Assembly: GCA_047632595.1 (NCBI GenBank)
Contig: JBLIDK010000022.1
Span: 1 to 31,119 of the forward strand
Source of the DNA: JBLIDK01 sp047632595
Lineage (GTDB): Bacteria; Bacteroidota; Bacteroidia; Sphingobacteriales; Sphingobacteriaceae
DNA: 31,119 bases
Direction: 5' to 3'
Below the pieces are notes generated by a model. The model worked only from the letters and a program-made list of their open reading frames with translations. It was not told the origin of the DNA and ran no database searches. The translations under genes and the position numbers were made by a program. Positions 14,901-22,587 of the stretch are shown piece by piece. Numbering within the stretch: position 1 is the stretch's first letter; every line of letters begins with the position of its first letter.

Positions 14901-16234
14901 TTGGACGTTCTGGAGAATTCAGGATAAGAGACAAAGGAACTGGTAAAGTTCTAATGACAAACAACTTACCTTATGGCTCATTCTTATATGTAGAAGAAGG
15001 TCAAGAAATTAAAAAAGGAGAAAAGATTTGTTCTTGGGATCCATACAACGCAGTTATTGTTTCTGAGTTTGACGGTAAGTCGGAATTTGAATTCATCGTT
15101 GAAGGAATGACCTTTAGAGAAGAATCAGATGAGCAAACTGGTCACAAAGAAAAAGTAATTGTTGATTCGAAAGATAAAACTAAGAACCCTTCAATTATTA
15201 TTAGAGGAAAAGACGAGAGAACGTATTCTATTCCAGTTGGAGCCCACATTGTGGTTGAAGACAAGGAAAAGATTGCTCAAGGTCAGATTCTTGTTAAGAT
15301 TCCTAGAGCTTTAGGTAAAACTAGAGATATTACTGGTGGTCTACCAAGAGTAACGGAGCTTTTTGAAGCACGTAACCCTTCTAACCCTGCTGTAGTAACA
15401 GAAATTGATGGAGTTGTTTCTTTAGGTGGAATTAAGCGTGGTAATCGTGAGATTATCATCGAATCTAAGGATGGACAAGTAAAGAAATACTTAGTTCCTT
15501 TATCTAAGCATATTTTAGTTCAAGCAAACGATTTTGTGAAAGCTGGTATGACGTTATCTGATGGTGCAATTGCTCCAGCCGATATCTTGAAAATCAGTGG
15601 ACCATCTGCAGTACAAGAGTACTTAGTGAATGGTGTACAAGAAGTTTACCGTCTGCAAGGTGTGAAGATTAACGATAAACACTTTGAAGTGATCGTTCGT
15701 CAGATGATGCAGAAAGTAACTATTGCGGATGCAGGGGATACTAAATTCTTAGAAAAAGCAGCAGTTGACAAATTTGTATTTGTTGAGGAGAATAACTGGA
15801 TCTTCGACAAGAAAGTTGTTGTTGAAAAAGGTGATTCAAATGCCCTTAAAGAAGGACAAATTGTTAGTGTTAGAAAACTAAGAGAAGAAAACTCAATTTT
15901 GAAGCGCAAGGATATGAAAGTTGTAGAAGTAAGAGATGCTATTCCAGCAACAAGTACTTCATTACTTCAAGGTATCACAAAAGCTTCATTAGGAACGAAG
16001 AGTTTCATCAGCGCAGCTTCCTTCCAGGAAACTACCAAAGTATTAAACGAAGCAGCTATAACTGCTAAGCGTGATGAATTACAAGGCTTGAAAGAGAATG
16101 TAATTGTAGGTCACTTAATACCTTGTGGAACTGGAATGAGAGAACTAGATAAAATTATCGTTGGTTCTCAAGAGGAATATGACCAATTACTAGCTTCAAA
16201 AACTGAAGAAGTAATTGTAGAAGAAGCTGAATAA
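11948..16234 (+). CDS. rpoC: RNA polymerase beta-prime subunit
   Basis: A 1428-residue beta-prime subunit. The N-terminal zinc site is C66, C68, C81 and C84 (ECHCGKYKR, GIICDRCGVEV). The catalytic Mg-binding loop NADFDGDQM spans 472-480 with Asp474, Asp476 and Asp478. The second zinc site is C820, C894, C901 and C904 (CETRQGVCAKCYG). The trigger-loop region is seen as GTQLTLRTFHVGGTA. It is the last gene of the operon, followed by a terminator at 16260. The ATG at 11948 starts the family-like MSYKKETKLKSNFKSITISL. Confidence 0.99.
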   Translation: MSYKKETKLKSNFKSITISLASPEAILERSSGEVLKPETINYRTYKPEMDGLFCQRIFGPVKDYECHCGKYKRIRYKGIICDRCGVEVTEKKVRRERMGHIQLVVPVAHIWYFKSLPNKIGYLLGLPTKKLDLIIYYERYVVVQAGIKEGDGISYLDFLTEEEYLEILDTLPKENQMLDDADPNKFIALMGAEALEALLMRLDLDDMSYSLRHKADTETSQQRKNEALKRLQVVEAFRDSRKRKENRPEWMIVKIVPVIPPELRPLVPLDGGRFATSDLNDLYRRVIIRNNRLKRLMEIKAPEVILRNEKRMLQEAVDSLFDNSRKVNAVKADGNRPLKSLSDILKGKQGRFRQNLLGKRVDYSARSVIVVGPELKLSECGIPKNMAAELFKPFIIRKLIERGIVKTVKSAKKIVDKKEAVVWDILENVLKGHPVLLNRAPTLHRLGIQAFQPKLIEGKAIQLHPLVCTAFNADFDGDQMAVHVPLGNAAILEAQMLMLASHNILNPANGTPIAVPSQDMVLGLYYLSKSRVTDNDITVKGQSLVFYSPEEVEIAYNEQKVDMHANIKVRATFHRDEVEVTELIDTTVGRVLFNKHVPSEIGYINEVLTKKSLRDIIGRVVKVCGIRRAAEFLDDIKSLGFVTAFKGGLSFNLNDLGIPKVKVQLIEEAREEVAEVWNNYNMGFITNNERYNQIIDIWTRTNTKLTDDLMGKLSTERQGFNSVYMMLDSGARGSKEQIRQLAGMRGLMAKPKKSGSAGEIIENPILSNFKEGLSVLEYFISTHGARKGLADTALKTADAGYLTRRLVDVAQDMIVVQFDCETLRGIKTTSLKDNEEIVETLYERILGRTSLHDVYDPISNELLVSNGQEITEEIGKVIEDSAVEEVEIRSVLTCETRQGVCAKCYGRNLASNRPVQMGESVGVVAAQSIGEPGTQLTLRTFHVGGTAANIAAESQINAKFDGVIEMEEVRTCNHKVENGITKVVVGRSGEFRIRDKGTGKVLMTNNLPYGSFLYVEEGQEIKKGEKICSWDPYNAVIVSEFDGKSEFEFIVEGMTFREESDEQTGHKEKVIVDSKDKTKNPSIIIRGKDERTYSIPVGAHIVVEDKEKIAQGQILVKIPRALGKTRDITGGLPRVTELFEARNPSNPAVVTEIDGVVSLGGIKRGNREIIIESKDGQVKKYLVPLSKHILVQANDFVKAGMTLSDGAIAPADILKISGPSAVQEYLVNGVQEVYRLQGVKINDKHFEVIVRQMMQKVTIADAGDTKFLEKAAVDKFVFVEENNWIFDKKVVVEKGDSNALKEGQIVSVRKLREENSILKRKDMKVVEVRDAIPATSTSLLQGITKASLGTKSFISAASFQETTKVLNEAAITAKRDELQGLKENVIVGHLIPCGTGMRELDKIIVGSQEEYDQLLASKTEEVIVEEAE

Positions 16235-16259
16235 GTTTTTAGTCAAATAGTAAATTTAT

Positions 16260-16295
16260 AACCCCAATTCGCTTTAAGCGGATTGGGTTTTTTTT
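16260..16295 (+). terminator. Intrinsic terminator after rpoC
   Basis: AACCCCAATTCGCTT pairs with TAAGCGGATTGGGTT (with minor mismatches), followed by a run of eight or more T. Confidence 0.88.
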
Positions 16296-16355
16296 GTACA
16301 ACTAATTATGAAAAATATATAATTATTAATAAGAAATAATTTGTGGAATTATATT

Positions 16356-16363
16356 TACTTTTG
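16356..16363 (+). promoter_or_regulatory. Promoter -7 element of the PKD-repeat gene
   Basis: TACTTTTG is an exact TAnnTTTG match 32 bases before the ATG at 16396. No TTG lies at the ideal -33 distance. Confidence 0.6.
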
Positions 16364-16395
16364 ATTCTTTATAAAGCACTAAAAATTAATAAATT

Positions 16396-18618
16396 ATGAC
16401 CTGTAAATTTTTCAAAGTTCTAATGCTTACATCAGCATTTCTGTTGGTAATTCAAACTAACAATGCTCAAACTGAATTTACCATCGATTGGGATAGGGAT
16501 TGTGCTCCCGCAACTATGGCTATAACATATACAGGGACCGATAATTCTGGGAATTCGTACCAATGGTATATACAAGACTCCATTTATACCGTTAAAAACC
16601 CACAACATTTAGTTTTAAGTCCAGGTTACATTGACATATTTTTATCCGTAGTAGATACCACTGGTGGTGGCTCTAGTTTTGTCACTTCTGATTACTATAG
16701 CGAACAAGTTTATGGTTTAGTAATTAGAATAAATGGTAACAGATATTCTAATGTTGTTTGTGCTGGACAACCTTTGGAGTTCTCAGCTTCTGGGAATGGT
16801 TCTAATATTGATTCAGTAAAGCTTGGAGATGGAACAACAATTAAGAATAAAAATAATTTTAGTCATACCTATGCTTCAAACAATGACTATACTTTAGAAA
16901 TATTTTATAGCTCAGATGATTGTGGAATGGACACCATTTACAAACTAATTAAATTTGGGAATTCCAATTTTAACTTTCAAGAAGCTGATATTAACCTTGA
17001 TGAGAATCAATTTTATTATTGCCCACAAGAGGAAGCCGTATTTTACTTAAGAAATGCGACAAAATCATCAGCAGACTCTATTTTTTGGAATTTTGGGGAT
17101 GGCAGCACTGAAATTACAACAGATCATGGCAATTTTAATATTGAAAATTCGCATAAATACACCCAAGTAGGTGAATTTGAAGTTAGCGCAAGACTTAAAA
17201 GTTTGTGCGGAAATGATACAACCCTAACAACCTCAATTGAAGTAACAAATGATGTTGAATTAGAGTTTTATGAAATATATTTTGAGGATACAATCTGTAT
17301 AGAGGATAAGGCTGATTTTTATGTTTCTTCTAATAGTTCGATTAATGGAACAACCTATACTTGGGATTTTGGAGATGGTAAAACTTCAGTTGGAACTAGC
17401 AATACTATTAAACATAAGTATGCAGCTACTGGAAAATATACAATAACCGTTTTTGGTGAAAACCTATGTGGAAATAAAGATACTATTGAAAATGAAGTGA
17501 TTGTGGGCAATACAGGTTCTTTCTCAGCAGACTTTGATCTTGAGGTTCCTGAGGAAGCTTGTCCCGGAGATGAACTAATTTTTGCACTATATGAATACGA
17601 TGACAGAATAGTTTCTGTGCTATGGGAATTTGATACAATTGCAACCTCAACCGATAAAACCAAGCATTTTACGTTTGAAAATGTAGGTGAATACCAAATA
17701 ACCCTTACACTTACTAGTTTTTGCGGTGCAACTTATAGTGTTGACTATACTGTAGATATTAATGAGTCGATTACGGATTTTGATTTTTCATTAGTTGATT
17801 TAAGTGAGGAAAATGAATCTCAAGGATATTGCATTGAAGATTCAATTCAAATTATTTATGTAATATATGATGGGGTAGTTCCAGCTGAAATAAGTGTAGA
17901 CTTTGGAGACGGAAGCGCAGCGGTAACTGAGCACAAAACGGTTAATATTTTTGGCAGAGAATATATTTTAATTTCTCATGTGTATGCTGCTTTGGGCGAA
18001 TATAGCATTGATATTGAATTAACTAATGGCTGCGATTATTCAGAGCAGTTTGAGGATATTTTAAAAATTAATATAATTGAAAATGTTGAAATTAACGACT
18101 TCGAAATCGAATGGGACTTAGGACCTCCAAACTATGACGAAGATAGTGTTGAAATCGGGCAAACTGTTTATTTCTATCAATATTATGGCGGGCAAGTAAC
18201 TTGGAATTTTGGTGATGGAACTAGTTTAACTTCCTCAGCATTTCTTGTTTCACATGTTTTTACGACTAAAAATACGTACAATGTTGTAGCAACAATTACC
18301 AACGGTTGTGGTAACTCAGCGAAGGATTCAGTTTCTGTTGAAGTATTTGAACCAATAAATATCTCAGTGCAAAACCAATCCAATAATTTTGATTTTAATC
18401 TTTACCCCAATCCAACAAAATCAAGTTTCACAGTTAACCTACCGGCAGATGTTAATTCAGGAACCTTAGAGATTTTAGATAATATTGGAAGAAAAGTAAA
18501 ATCAATGAATGTTAAAGATTTAGATATTGTTCAGTGCTCAGATTTAAACAAAGGTTTATATTTTGTAAGAATAAGCAGCGTCAATGGCTTGGCTTCAAAA
18601 ACTTTAATTATAGAATAG
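16396..18618 (+). CDS. Secreted PKD-repeat protein with T9SS sorting domain
   Basis: A 740-residue protein. A signal peptide (residues 1 to about 24, hydrophobic LMLTSAFLLVI then NNAQ) is followed by at least five PKD-type beta-sandwich units. Their signature turns are WNFGDG at 231, WDFGDG at 323, a divergent WEFDT at 410, VDFGDGS at 501 and WNFGDG at 603. The C-terminus from about 665 is a type A T9SS sorting domain: FDFNLYPNPTKSSFTV, ending GLYFVRISS and KTLIIE. It should be exported by Sec, moved across the outer membrane by T9SS, and anchored or released. Many units contain a Cys pair (for example LCGN). No enzymatic domain is seen, so it is probably an adhesin or surface-layer protein. 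It is monocistronic, with its own promoter and terminator. Confidence 0.88.
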   Translation: MTCKFFKVLMLTSAFLLVIQTNNAQTEFTIDWDRDCAPATMAITYTGTDNSGNSYQWYIQDSIYTVKNPQHLVLSPGYIDIFLSVVDTTGGGSSFVTSDYYSEQVYGLVIRINGNRYSNVVCAGQPLEFSASGNGSNIDSVKLGDGTTIKNKNNFSHTYASNNDYTLEIFYSSDDCGMDTIYKLIKFGNSNFNFQEADINLDENQFYYCPQEEAVFYLRNATKSSADSIFWNFGDGSTEITTDHGNFNIENSHKYTQVGEFEVSARLKSLCGNDTTLTTSIEVTNDVELEFYEIYFEDTICIEDKADFYVSSNSSINGTTYTWDFGDGKTSVGTSNTIKHKYAATGKYTITVFGENLCGNKDTIENEVIVGNTGSFSADFDLEVPEEACPGDELIFALYEYDDRIVSVLWEFDTIATSTDKTKHFTFENVGEYQITLTLTSFCGATYSVDYTVDINESITDFDFSLVDLSEENESQGYCIEDSIQIIYVIYDGVVPAEISVDFGDGSAAVTEHKTVNIFGREYILISHVYAALGEYSIDIELTNGCDYSEQFEDILKINIIENVEINDFEIEWDLGPPNYDEDSVEIGQTVYFYQYYGGQVTWNFGDGTSLTSSAFLVSHVFTTKNTYNVVATITNGCGNSAKDSVSVEVFEPINISVQNQSNNFDFNLYPNPTKSSFTVNLPADVNSGTLEILDNIGRKVKSMNVKDLDIVQCSDLNKGLYFVRISSVNGLASKTLIIE

Positions 18619-18637
18619 CATAATTTAATTTTATTTA

Positions 18638-18672
18638 ATGCGCCAACAGGAATTCCTTGTTGGTGCATTTTT
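18638..18672 (+). terminator. Intrinsic terminator after the PKD-repeat gene
   Basis: ATGCGCCAACA (18638-18648) pairs with TGTTGGTGCAT (18658-18668) with one G-T pair, followed by a T-rich stretch. Confidence 0.8.
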
Positions 18673-18855
18673 ATTTTATACAACTAGCGTTACAGCAAAT
18701 TCAAAGTTTATAACCGCATCTGAAAGGAATGTTAATTTTAGTATGTGAAGTCCTTTCCTCCTTCTATTGGCATGGCTTTTTTATCTATTTGCTGTCCAAA
18801 ACAAGTTAAAAGGGTGGGTTGACTGGTAAAAATCAAGAAAAACTCATTGCATACC

Positions 18856-19591
18856 TTAATTAACTATAAACTTTGTGGTGGCTGTAGAATTGTTTGAGGA
18901 AGCTAACCTTAAAAAACACACTCCCGGGATTAAACTGTTAACTGTAATTACTTCGTTTTGGGTAGTTCCTGATTTCACCAACTGACCTGTAGTGGAGTAC
19001 AATTTAAAATCTGCAGTAGGGGCGGTAAAATTGCTTAGACGTATTTCTCTATTTTGATAAAAAACGGTTAGATTTTCCACTGTTTTATTATTTCTTACAA
19101 AGGTTGTGGGATCATGTTTAAACCGGTAAATCCTGCAATTTCTAGGCATGGTATCTATGGTCATGTGAACCTAGTTAACGTTGTGAATACTCGGATTTTC
19201 TTCATCTCCATGCAAAATAAACAGTTCTTCAAAGTCTTCGTTTATAACTCGGTTTCCTAAGAAAATATCAGGAATGTCATTTGTTCCGCTAATTCTACTT
19301 GGATCCTACCAGCTAAGCTCCCCGGTATTTTTGTAATCACTTTGAGTTACTTTTAACCAAAAATCTGTAAAGAAATTTAGCTTATAACCAATGAAGTCAT
19401 AATACCGAACTACCGGTCCATAAAAAATGGAACACTATTTGAGTAAAAAACGTTTTTTCAAAGGCGTATAAACAGGAATCAAAGTCTTTAATTAGGAATA
19501 GGGGATGCCGAAAATCCATTTTGAGCTTGGCTTTTTTCAACTTACATTCTGGAAAAGATAAATACATCCCTGATTCTCTTAACTCAAACAC
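18856..19591 (-). pseudogene. Decayed HhH-barrel tail joined to a T9SS sorting domain
   Basis: Read from right to left, 19591-19310 encodes a broken copy of the C-terminal barrel of the neighbouring HhH outer-membrane protein. KMDFRHPLF, FDSCLYAFEK, VFYSNSVPFF and GYKLNFFTDFWLKVTQ match its LDFRYLSF, FDSRIYAYER, VLYVNSIPFY and GYKLGKNLNFWLKASQ. The frame is broken twice by single-base losses (about 19450-19458 and in the A-run 19422-19427) and twice by in-frame TAG (19306-19308 and 19171-19173). The same frame then continues into a different sequence ending in a T9SS sorting domain (LTVFYQNREIRLSNF, LYSTTGQLVKSG, GVCFLRLASS, KFIVN). The last 103 codons could still be read from an ATG at 19164, but no signal peptide is present. 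It is either one chimeric dead gene or two fragments placed side by side. Confidence 0.75.
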
Positions 19592-19677
19592 GAAGATATT
19601 CTGAAGTTTTTAACAATAATGGCTATGGTGGTTTGGGATTCCGTATAGGTGTTTTGATAAATTTTAGCCTTAATTAA
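19591..19677 (+). pseudogene. Plus-strand tail of an outer-membrane-barrel-like gene
   Basis: A 28-codon stretch, RRYSEVFNNNGYGGLGFRIG then VLINFSLN and TAA, looks like the last beta-strands of an outer-membrane barrel. It has no start and loses its frame upstream; another frame reads HSGKDKYIPDSLNSNTKIF just before it. Its stop overlaps the stop of the minus-strand HhH gene. It may be chance, but the aromatic and glycine pattern is suggestive. Confidence 0.3.
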
Positions 19678-21655
19678 ATTTAACCCGAAGCTGTAAAGTC
19701 AATTCACTTCTTCGGTTCTTTTTAGCTAGTGGATTTTCCCAATTCACTTCTTCGGTAGAATCAGTAATTAATTGAGATGCTTTCAACCAAAAGTTGAGAT
19801 TCTTTCCAAGTTTATATCCTGCCAAAGCAATTACTTTTTGCCCATTACCCGAATAAAAAGGAATACTATTCACATAGAGCACATCTCGTTCATAAGCGTA
19901 TATTCTAGAATCAAAACTAGAAATAGAAAAGCTTAAGTAGCGAAAGTCAAGTGTGAGTTTTTTATAGGTGTAGCGAATGTCTTGATAAAATAAAAAGCCC
20001 GAATTATCATTTTCATCCCAGCTAAATTCTATTCGGTTTTTTGCCTTAAGGCGATAGGAGATAGGATAGGCAATTTCTGTTCGAAAGGTACTTCGTTTAT
20101 TGAAGTAAGTTTCTTCGTTTGTTCCAGGTGAGCTTCGAGTCTCTAAACTGTTTTTATTGGTATAGCGAACATACAGAGATAAATCATGGCTGGGAGAATA
20201 GTCCACTCTACATTGAGATTCTATACCGTAACTCGGCACATCAGCATTAAATGTAAGCCATGGGTACTGAAAATAGTCGTAGCTCAGTGTTGCTTTCCAT
20301 TTTCTGCTAAAATTATAAGTCAGTAGTTGATAAATGCCATTTTCATTGGAAGCCTCAGTTGATTCACGAAGACTGTTGGCGTATAATGAGTACAGTTGTT
20401 GACTATAATTTCGATAAACCATCCCGTAACTCGTATTTTGATTTAGAGCCGCTAAGAAGCCAAGCAAATAACCTTCACCGCTAGTGGTGTTTCTACTGTA
20501 CTCGCCAAAAAACAAAGCCATCCCTAAAGTTGCTGTAAAATCTGTTGAAACTAAGTTGTTTTGTATTCCGCTAAAGCGGTATTTTGAATAAGGTTGAATA
20601 TCAGGGTCAATAGGTAAGGAATAATTAGTTTGCACTCCTGTTATCCCCAAATGAAAAATACGGCTGTCATAGCTTAAATTACTGCCATACACTTTTTCGA
20701 CTAAGGTGTTTTGTGATTGAACCTCACTTTCCATTCTATGTAGACCGGTTTTGTAGATGGTTTTCACCACTCTATTTGAAGTCGAGTCATTTTCAATTCG
20801 GGCATCTAATTTACGTTTTGAATAGAATAGGGTGGGTGTGATCTTGTTTAAATTAAAAGCGACACCAGCGCCTTTAAAAAAGTTGTATTCTCTAGCACTA
20901 GAATGTCCAAAAAGGCGATTTTCTGTTTTTACAAGCGAATTTTCATTCATTGCTTTCGACATGCCAAAACCTGTCCAAAGAGCCATTCCTTGTCCGAAAT
21001 TGGCATCAAAATCGCCCAAAACCAGCGTTTTGATAAGTCCCAGGTCATTTACTTCAATATATTTCGATTGGTAATCTAAGAGATTTTTTTCGCCTGGGTC
21101 TTTCTCTACAGTGAATCCAATTTTCAACTTATTTTCAAAATTAAATCGGTAACGACCGTATGTTTTATAAGGGTCGCCCAGGTAGTTCTCTTCGCTTTCA
21201 TTCTCAAAACGTCGGTAGGTTCTAATCATAACGGAATGAGAAGAGTTTTTGGCAATATTCTTAAAGCTCCACTTGGTTTTCTCACTAGCTTTAACAGTAA
21301 CCAAAGGCAGTAAAAATTTAATGCTTTGATTATCAAAAAAGGGAATGGTTTGTAGCTCGTAAATACTTAAAAGCGGTCCGTTTAATTGTATGTGCTTTTG
21401 TAAGGCTAGTAATTGCATGGGAGAAAATAGCTTGGAACTATAAAATTCTGTAGATGAAGCCAAATTGATGTTTAGCGGATATTCAAGATAATATTGAATG
21501 TTTTCGTATAGGTCGGTTGAAGATTCTGAACTTGTTTCACTAATAGCTACTTGCATTTCAACCATGTTGTCAATAAAAGTACTGTTCATTTCTTGTCCTT
21601 GAACTAGCAATAATGCAAGACTAAAAACCAGAACTAATTGGAGTCTATAAAGCAT
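19670..21655 (-). CDS. Helix-hairpin-helix outer-membrane beta-barrel protein
   Basis: A 661-residue protein. The signal peptide (LVLVFSLALLLVQGQ, 1 to about 20) precedes a helix-hairpin-helix unit at about residues 60-118 with the ComEA-like pattern YPLNINLASSTEF, LLALQKHIQLNGPLLSIYEL and TIPFFDN. From about 135 to the end there are alternating aromatic beta-strands, typical of an outer-membrane barrel (for example KYRFSGIQNN, DLSLYVRYTNKN, LTLDFRYLSF, SELTLQLRVKFN). HhH units usually bind DNA without sequence specificity. In this family, known to me only as conserved Bacteroidota proteins of unknown function, a DNA role is unproven. The ATG at 21655 lies inside the end of the upstream gene (11-base overlap), so the two are translationally coupled. 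A decayed copy of its tail lies just downstream. Confidence 0.8.
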   Translation of the reverse strand: MLYRLQLVLVFSLALLLVQGQEMNSTFIDNMVEMQVAISETSSESSTDLYENIQYYLEYPLNINLASSTEFYSSKLFSPMQLLALQKHIQLNGPLLSIYELQTIPFFDNQSIKFLLPLVTVKASEKTKWSFKNIAKNSSHSVMIRTYRRFENESEENYLGDPYKTYGRYRFNFENKLKIGFTVEKDPGEKNLLDYQSKYIEVNDLGLIKTLVLGDFDANFGQGMALWTGFGMSKAMNENSLVKTENRLFGHSSAREYNFFKGAGVAFNLNKITPTLFYSKRKLDARIENDSTSNRVVKTIYKTGLHRMESEVQSQNTLVEKVYGSNLSYDSRIFHLGITGVQTNYSLPIDPDIQPYSKYRFSGIQNNLVSTDFTATLGMALFFGEYSRNTTSGEGYLLGFLAALNQNTSYGMVYRNYSQQLYSLYANSLRESTEASNENGIYQLLTYNFSRKWKATLSYDYFQYPWLTFNADVPSYGIESQCRVDYSPSHDLSLYVRYTNKNSLETRSSPGTNEETYFNKRSTFRTEIAYPISYRLKAKNRIEFSWDENDNSGFLFYQDIRYTYKKLTLDFRYLSFSISSFDSRIYAYERDVLYVNSIPFYSGNGQKVIALAGYKLGKNLNFWLKASQLITDSTEEVNWENPLAKKNRRSELTLQLRVKFN

Positions 21656-22442
21656 AAGACAAGGTATATTCGCTGTTTAAACCAAGTATTGGGTGCATAG
21701 TAAAGGCGGTTCCAATATTTAGCGTACCTAATAGAAATGAGCTTCCCACGTAAATTTGTCCTGGAGCTGATTTTACTCCAGCCCTTAAGAATACTTGCTT
21801 AGTAGGTTGATATTCAACTCCCGCTTTAAAAAGCAGTGTTTTAGAAAAATCTTGTTCCAATGCGGTTAAAATTTGGACATTATCTCCACTTAAAAAGGCT
21901 AAGCCAAAATTTACAATGGTTGGATTAGTTTGAAAATCATCAAAAGTATTTTGAAGGTTATTGATGTTTAAGCCTAGTTGAATTGACTTTTGAAGTTGAT
22001 AAATAAATCCCGCGGAAGCAGAAAAACTTATATTAGAACGAAAATCTTGAGATTGAATAGTAGATCCAGAACTACTAATACCAATACTTAATTTATCGTT
22101 TAAAGCCTTAGAATAGCTTAGTTTAAATTGCTGTTCTTGGTATAAAGAATAGCCAAATAAGGTTGTTGATAATCCAAAAACATTATTTTTAATTGGGAGT
22201 AGGGCATAAACCCCTTTTGAGGTAATTTCTTTGATATTATAGCGATTTTGATAAGTAGCGCCAATTGTTAATTCTGAAACCTGAGCAGTTCCTGCGGGAT
22301 TTGCAAAGTGCTGTTGACTATGGTGGTATGCTGTAGTTGCTAATCCTAAAGCCATTAAATCGCTACCAAAAACGTTTGAATTTTGAGCTATTGAACCAAA
22401 AACGAAGGAAATTGATAAAAGAAGAAAGGCTAATTTTCTCAT
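21645..22442 (-). CDS. PorV/FadL-like outer-membrane beta-barrel protein
   Basis: A 265-residue protein starting at the ATG at 22442 (MRKLAFLLLSISFVFGSIAQ, a signal peptide). An upstream in-frame ATG at 22538 would add 32 residues and bury the signal, so it is rejected. The mature part opens FGSDLMALGLATTAYHHSQQ then HFANPAG, as in PorV/PorQ-type proteins (small residues, then NPAG near the start of the barrel). It continues with repeated amphipathic strands (ELTIGATYQNRY, KLSYSKALNDKLSIGISSS, FKAGVEYQPTKQVFLRAGV). It is probably an outer-membrane barrel and possibly a T9SS accessory. It overlaps the next gene by 11 bases. A weak minus-strand -7 (TACCTTAG, 22448-22455) lies just before the start. 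Confidence 0.72.
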   Translation of the reverse strand: MRKLAFLLLSISFVFGSIAQNSNVFGSDLMALGLATTAYHHSQQHFANPAGTAQVSELTIGATYQNRYNIKEITSKGVYALLPIKNNVFGLSTTLFGYSLYQEQQFKLSYSKALNDKLSIGISSSGSTIQSQDFRSNISFSASAGFIYQLQKSIQLGLNINNLQNTFDDFQTNPTIVNFGLAFLSGDNVQILTALEQDFSKTLLFKAGVEYQPTKQVFLRAGVKSAPGQIYVGSSFLLGTLNIGTAFTMHPILGLNSEYTLSYAL

Positions 22443-22522
22443 AAAACTAAGGTATAGGTCAATGAAATGGGAGGTAGCTCCGAAATGGAATAATTTATTC
22501 GGAAAAGGAATTGTTTTTAGGA

Positions 22523-22552
22523 TTGCATTATAAATCAATTAGCGTATATTTG
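22523..22552 (+). promoter_or_regulatory. Promoter of hppA-yceI
   Basis: TTG at 22523-22525, a 19-base spacer and TATATTTG at 22545-22552: a full match to the Bacteroidota -33/-7 consensus. It predicts a leader of about 30 nt before the ATG at 22588. Confidence 0.82.
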
Positions 22553-22587
22553 CGCCTTGAAAAAATTTATCATTAAATAAAAATTAC

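Noticed and set aside
19171..19308. TAG read-through or recoding (both in-frame stops are TAG)
   Set aside because: Two nearby frameshifts and a lost start make simple gene decay the better explanation; no recoding tRNA or downstream element was seen.
22443..22538. 32-residue N-terminal extension of the PorV-like gene
   Set aside because: It would hide a clear signal peptide beginning at the ATG at 22442.
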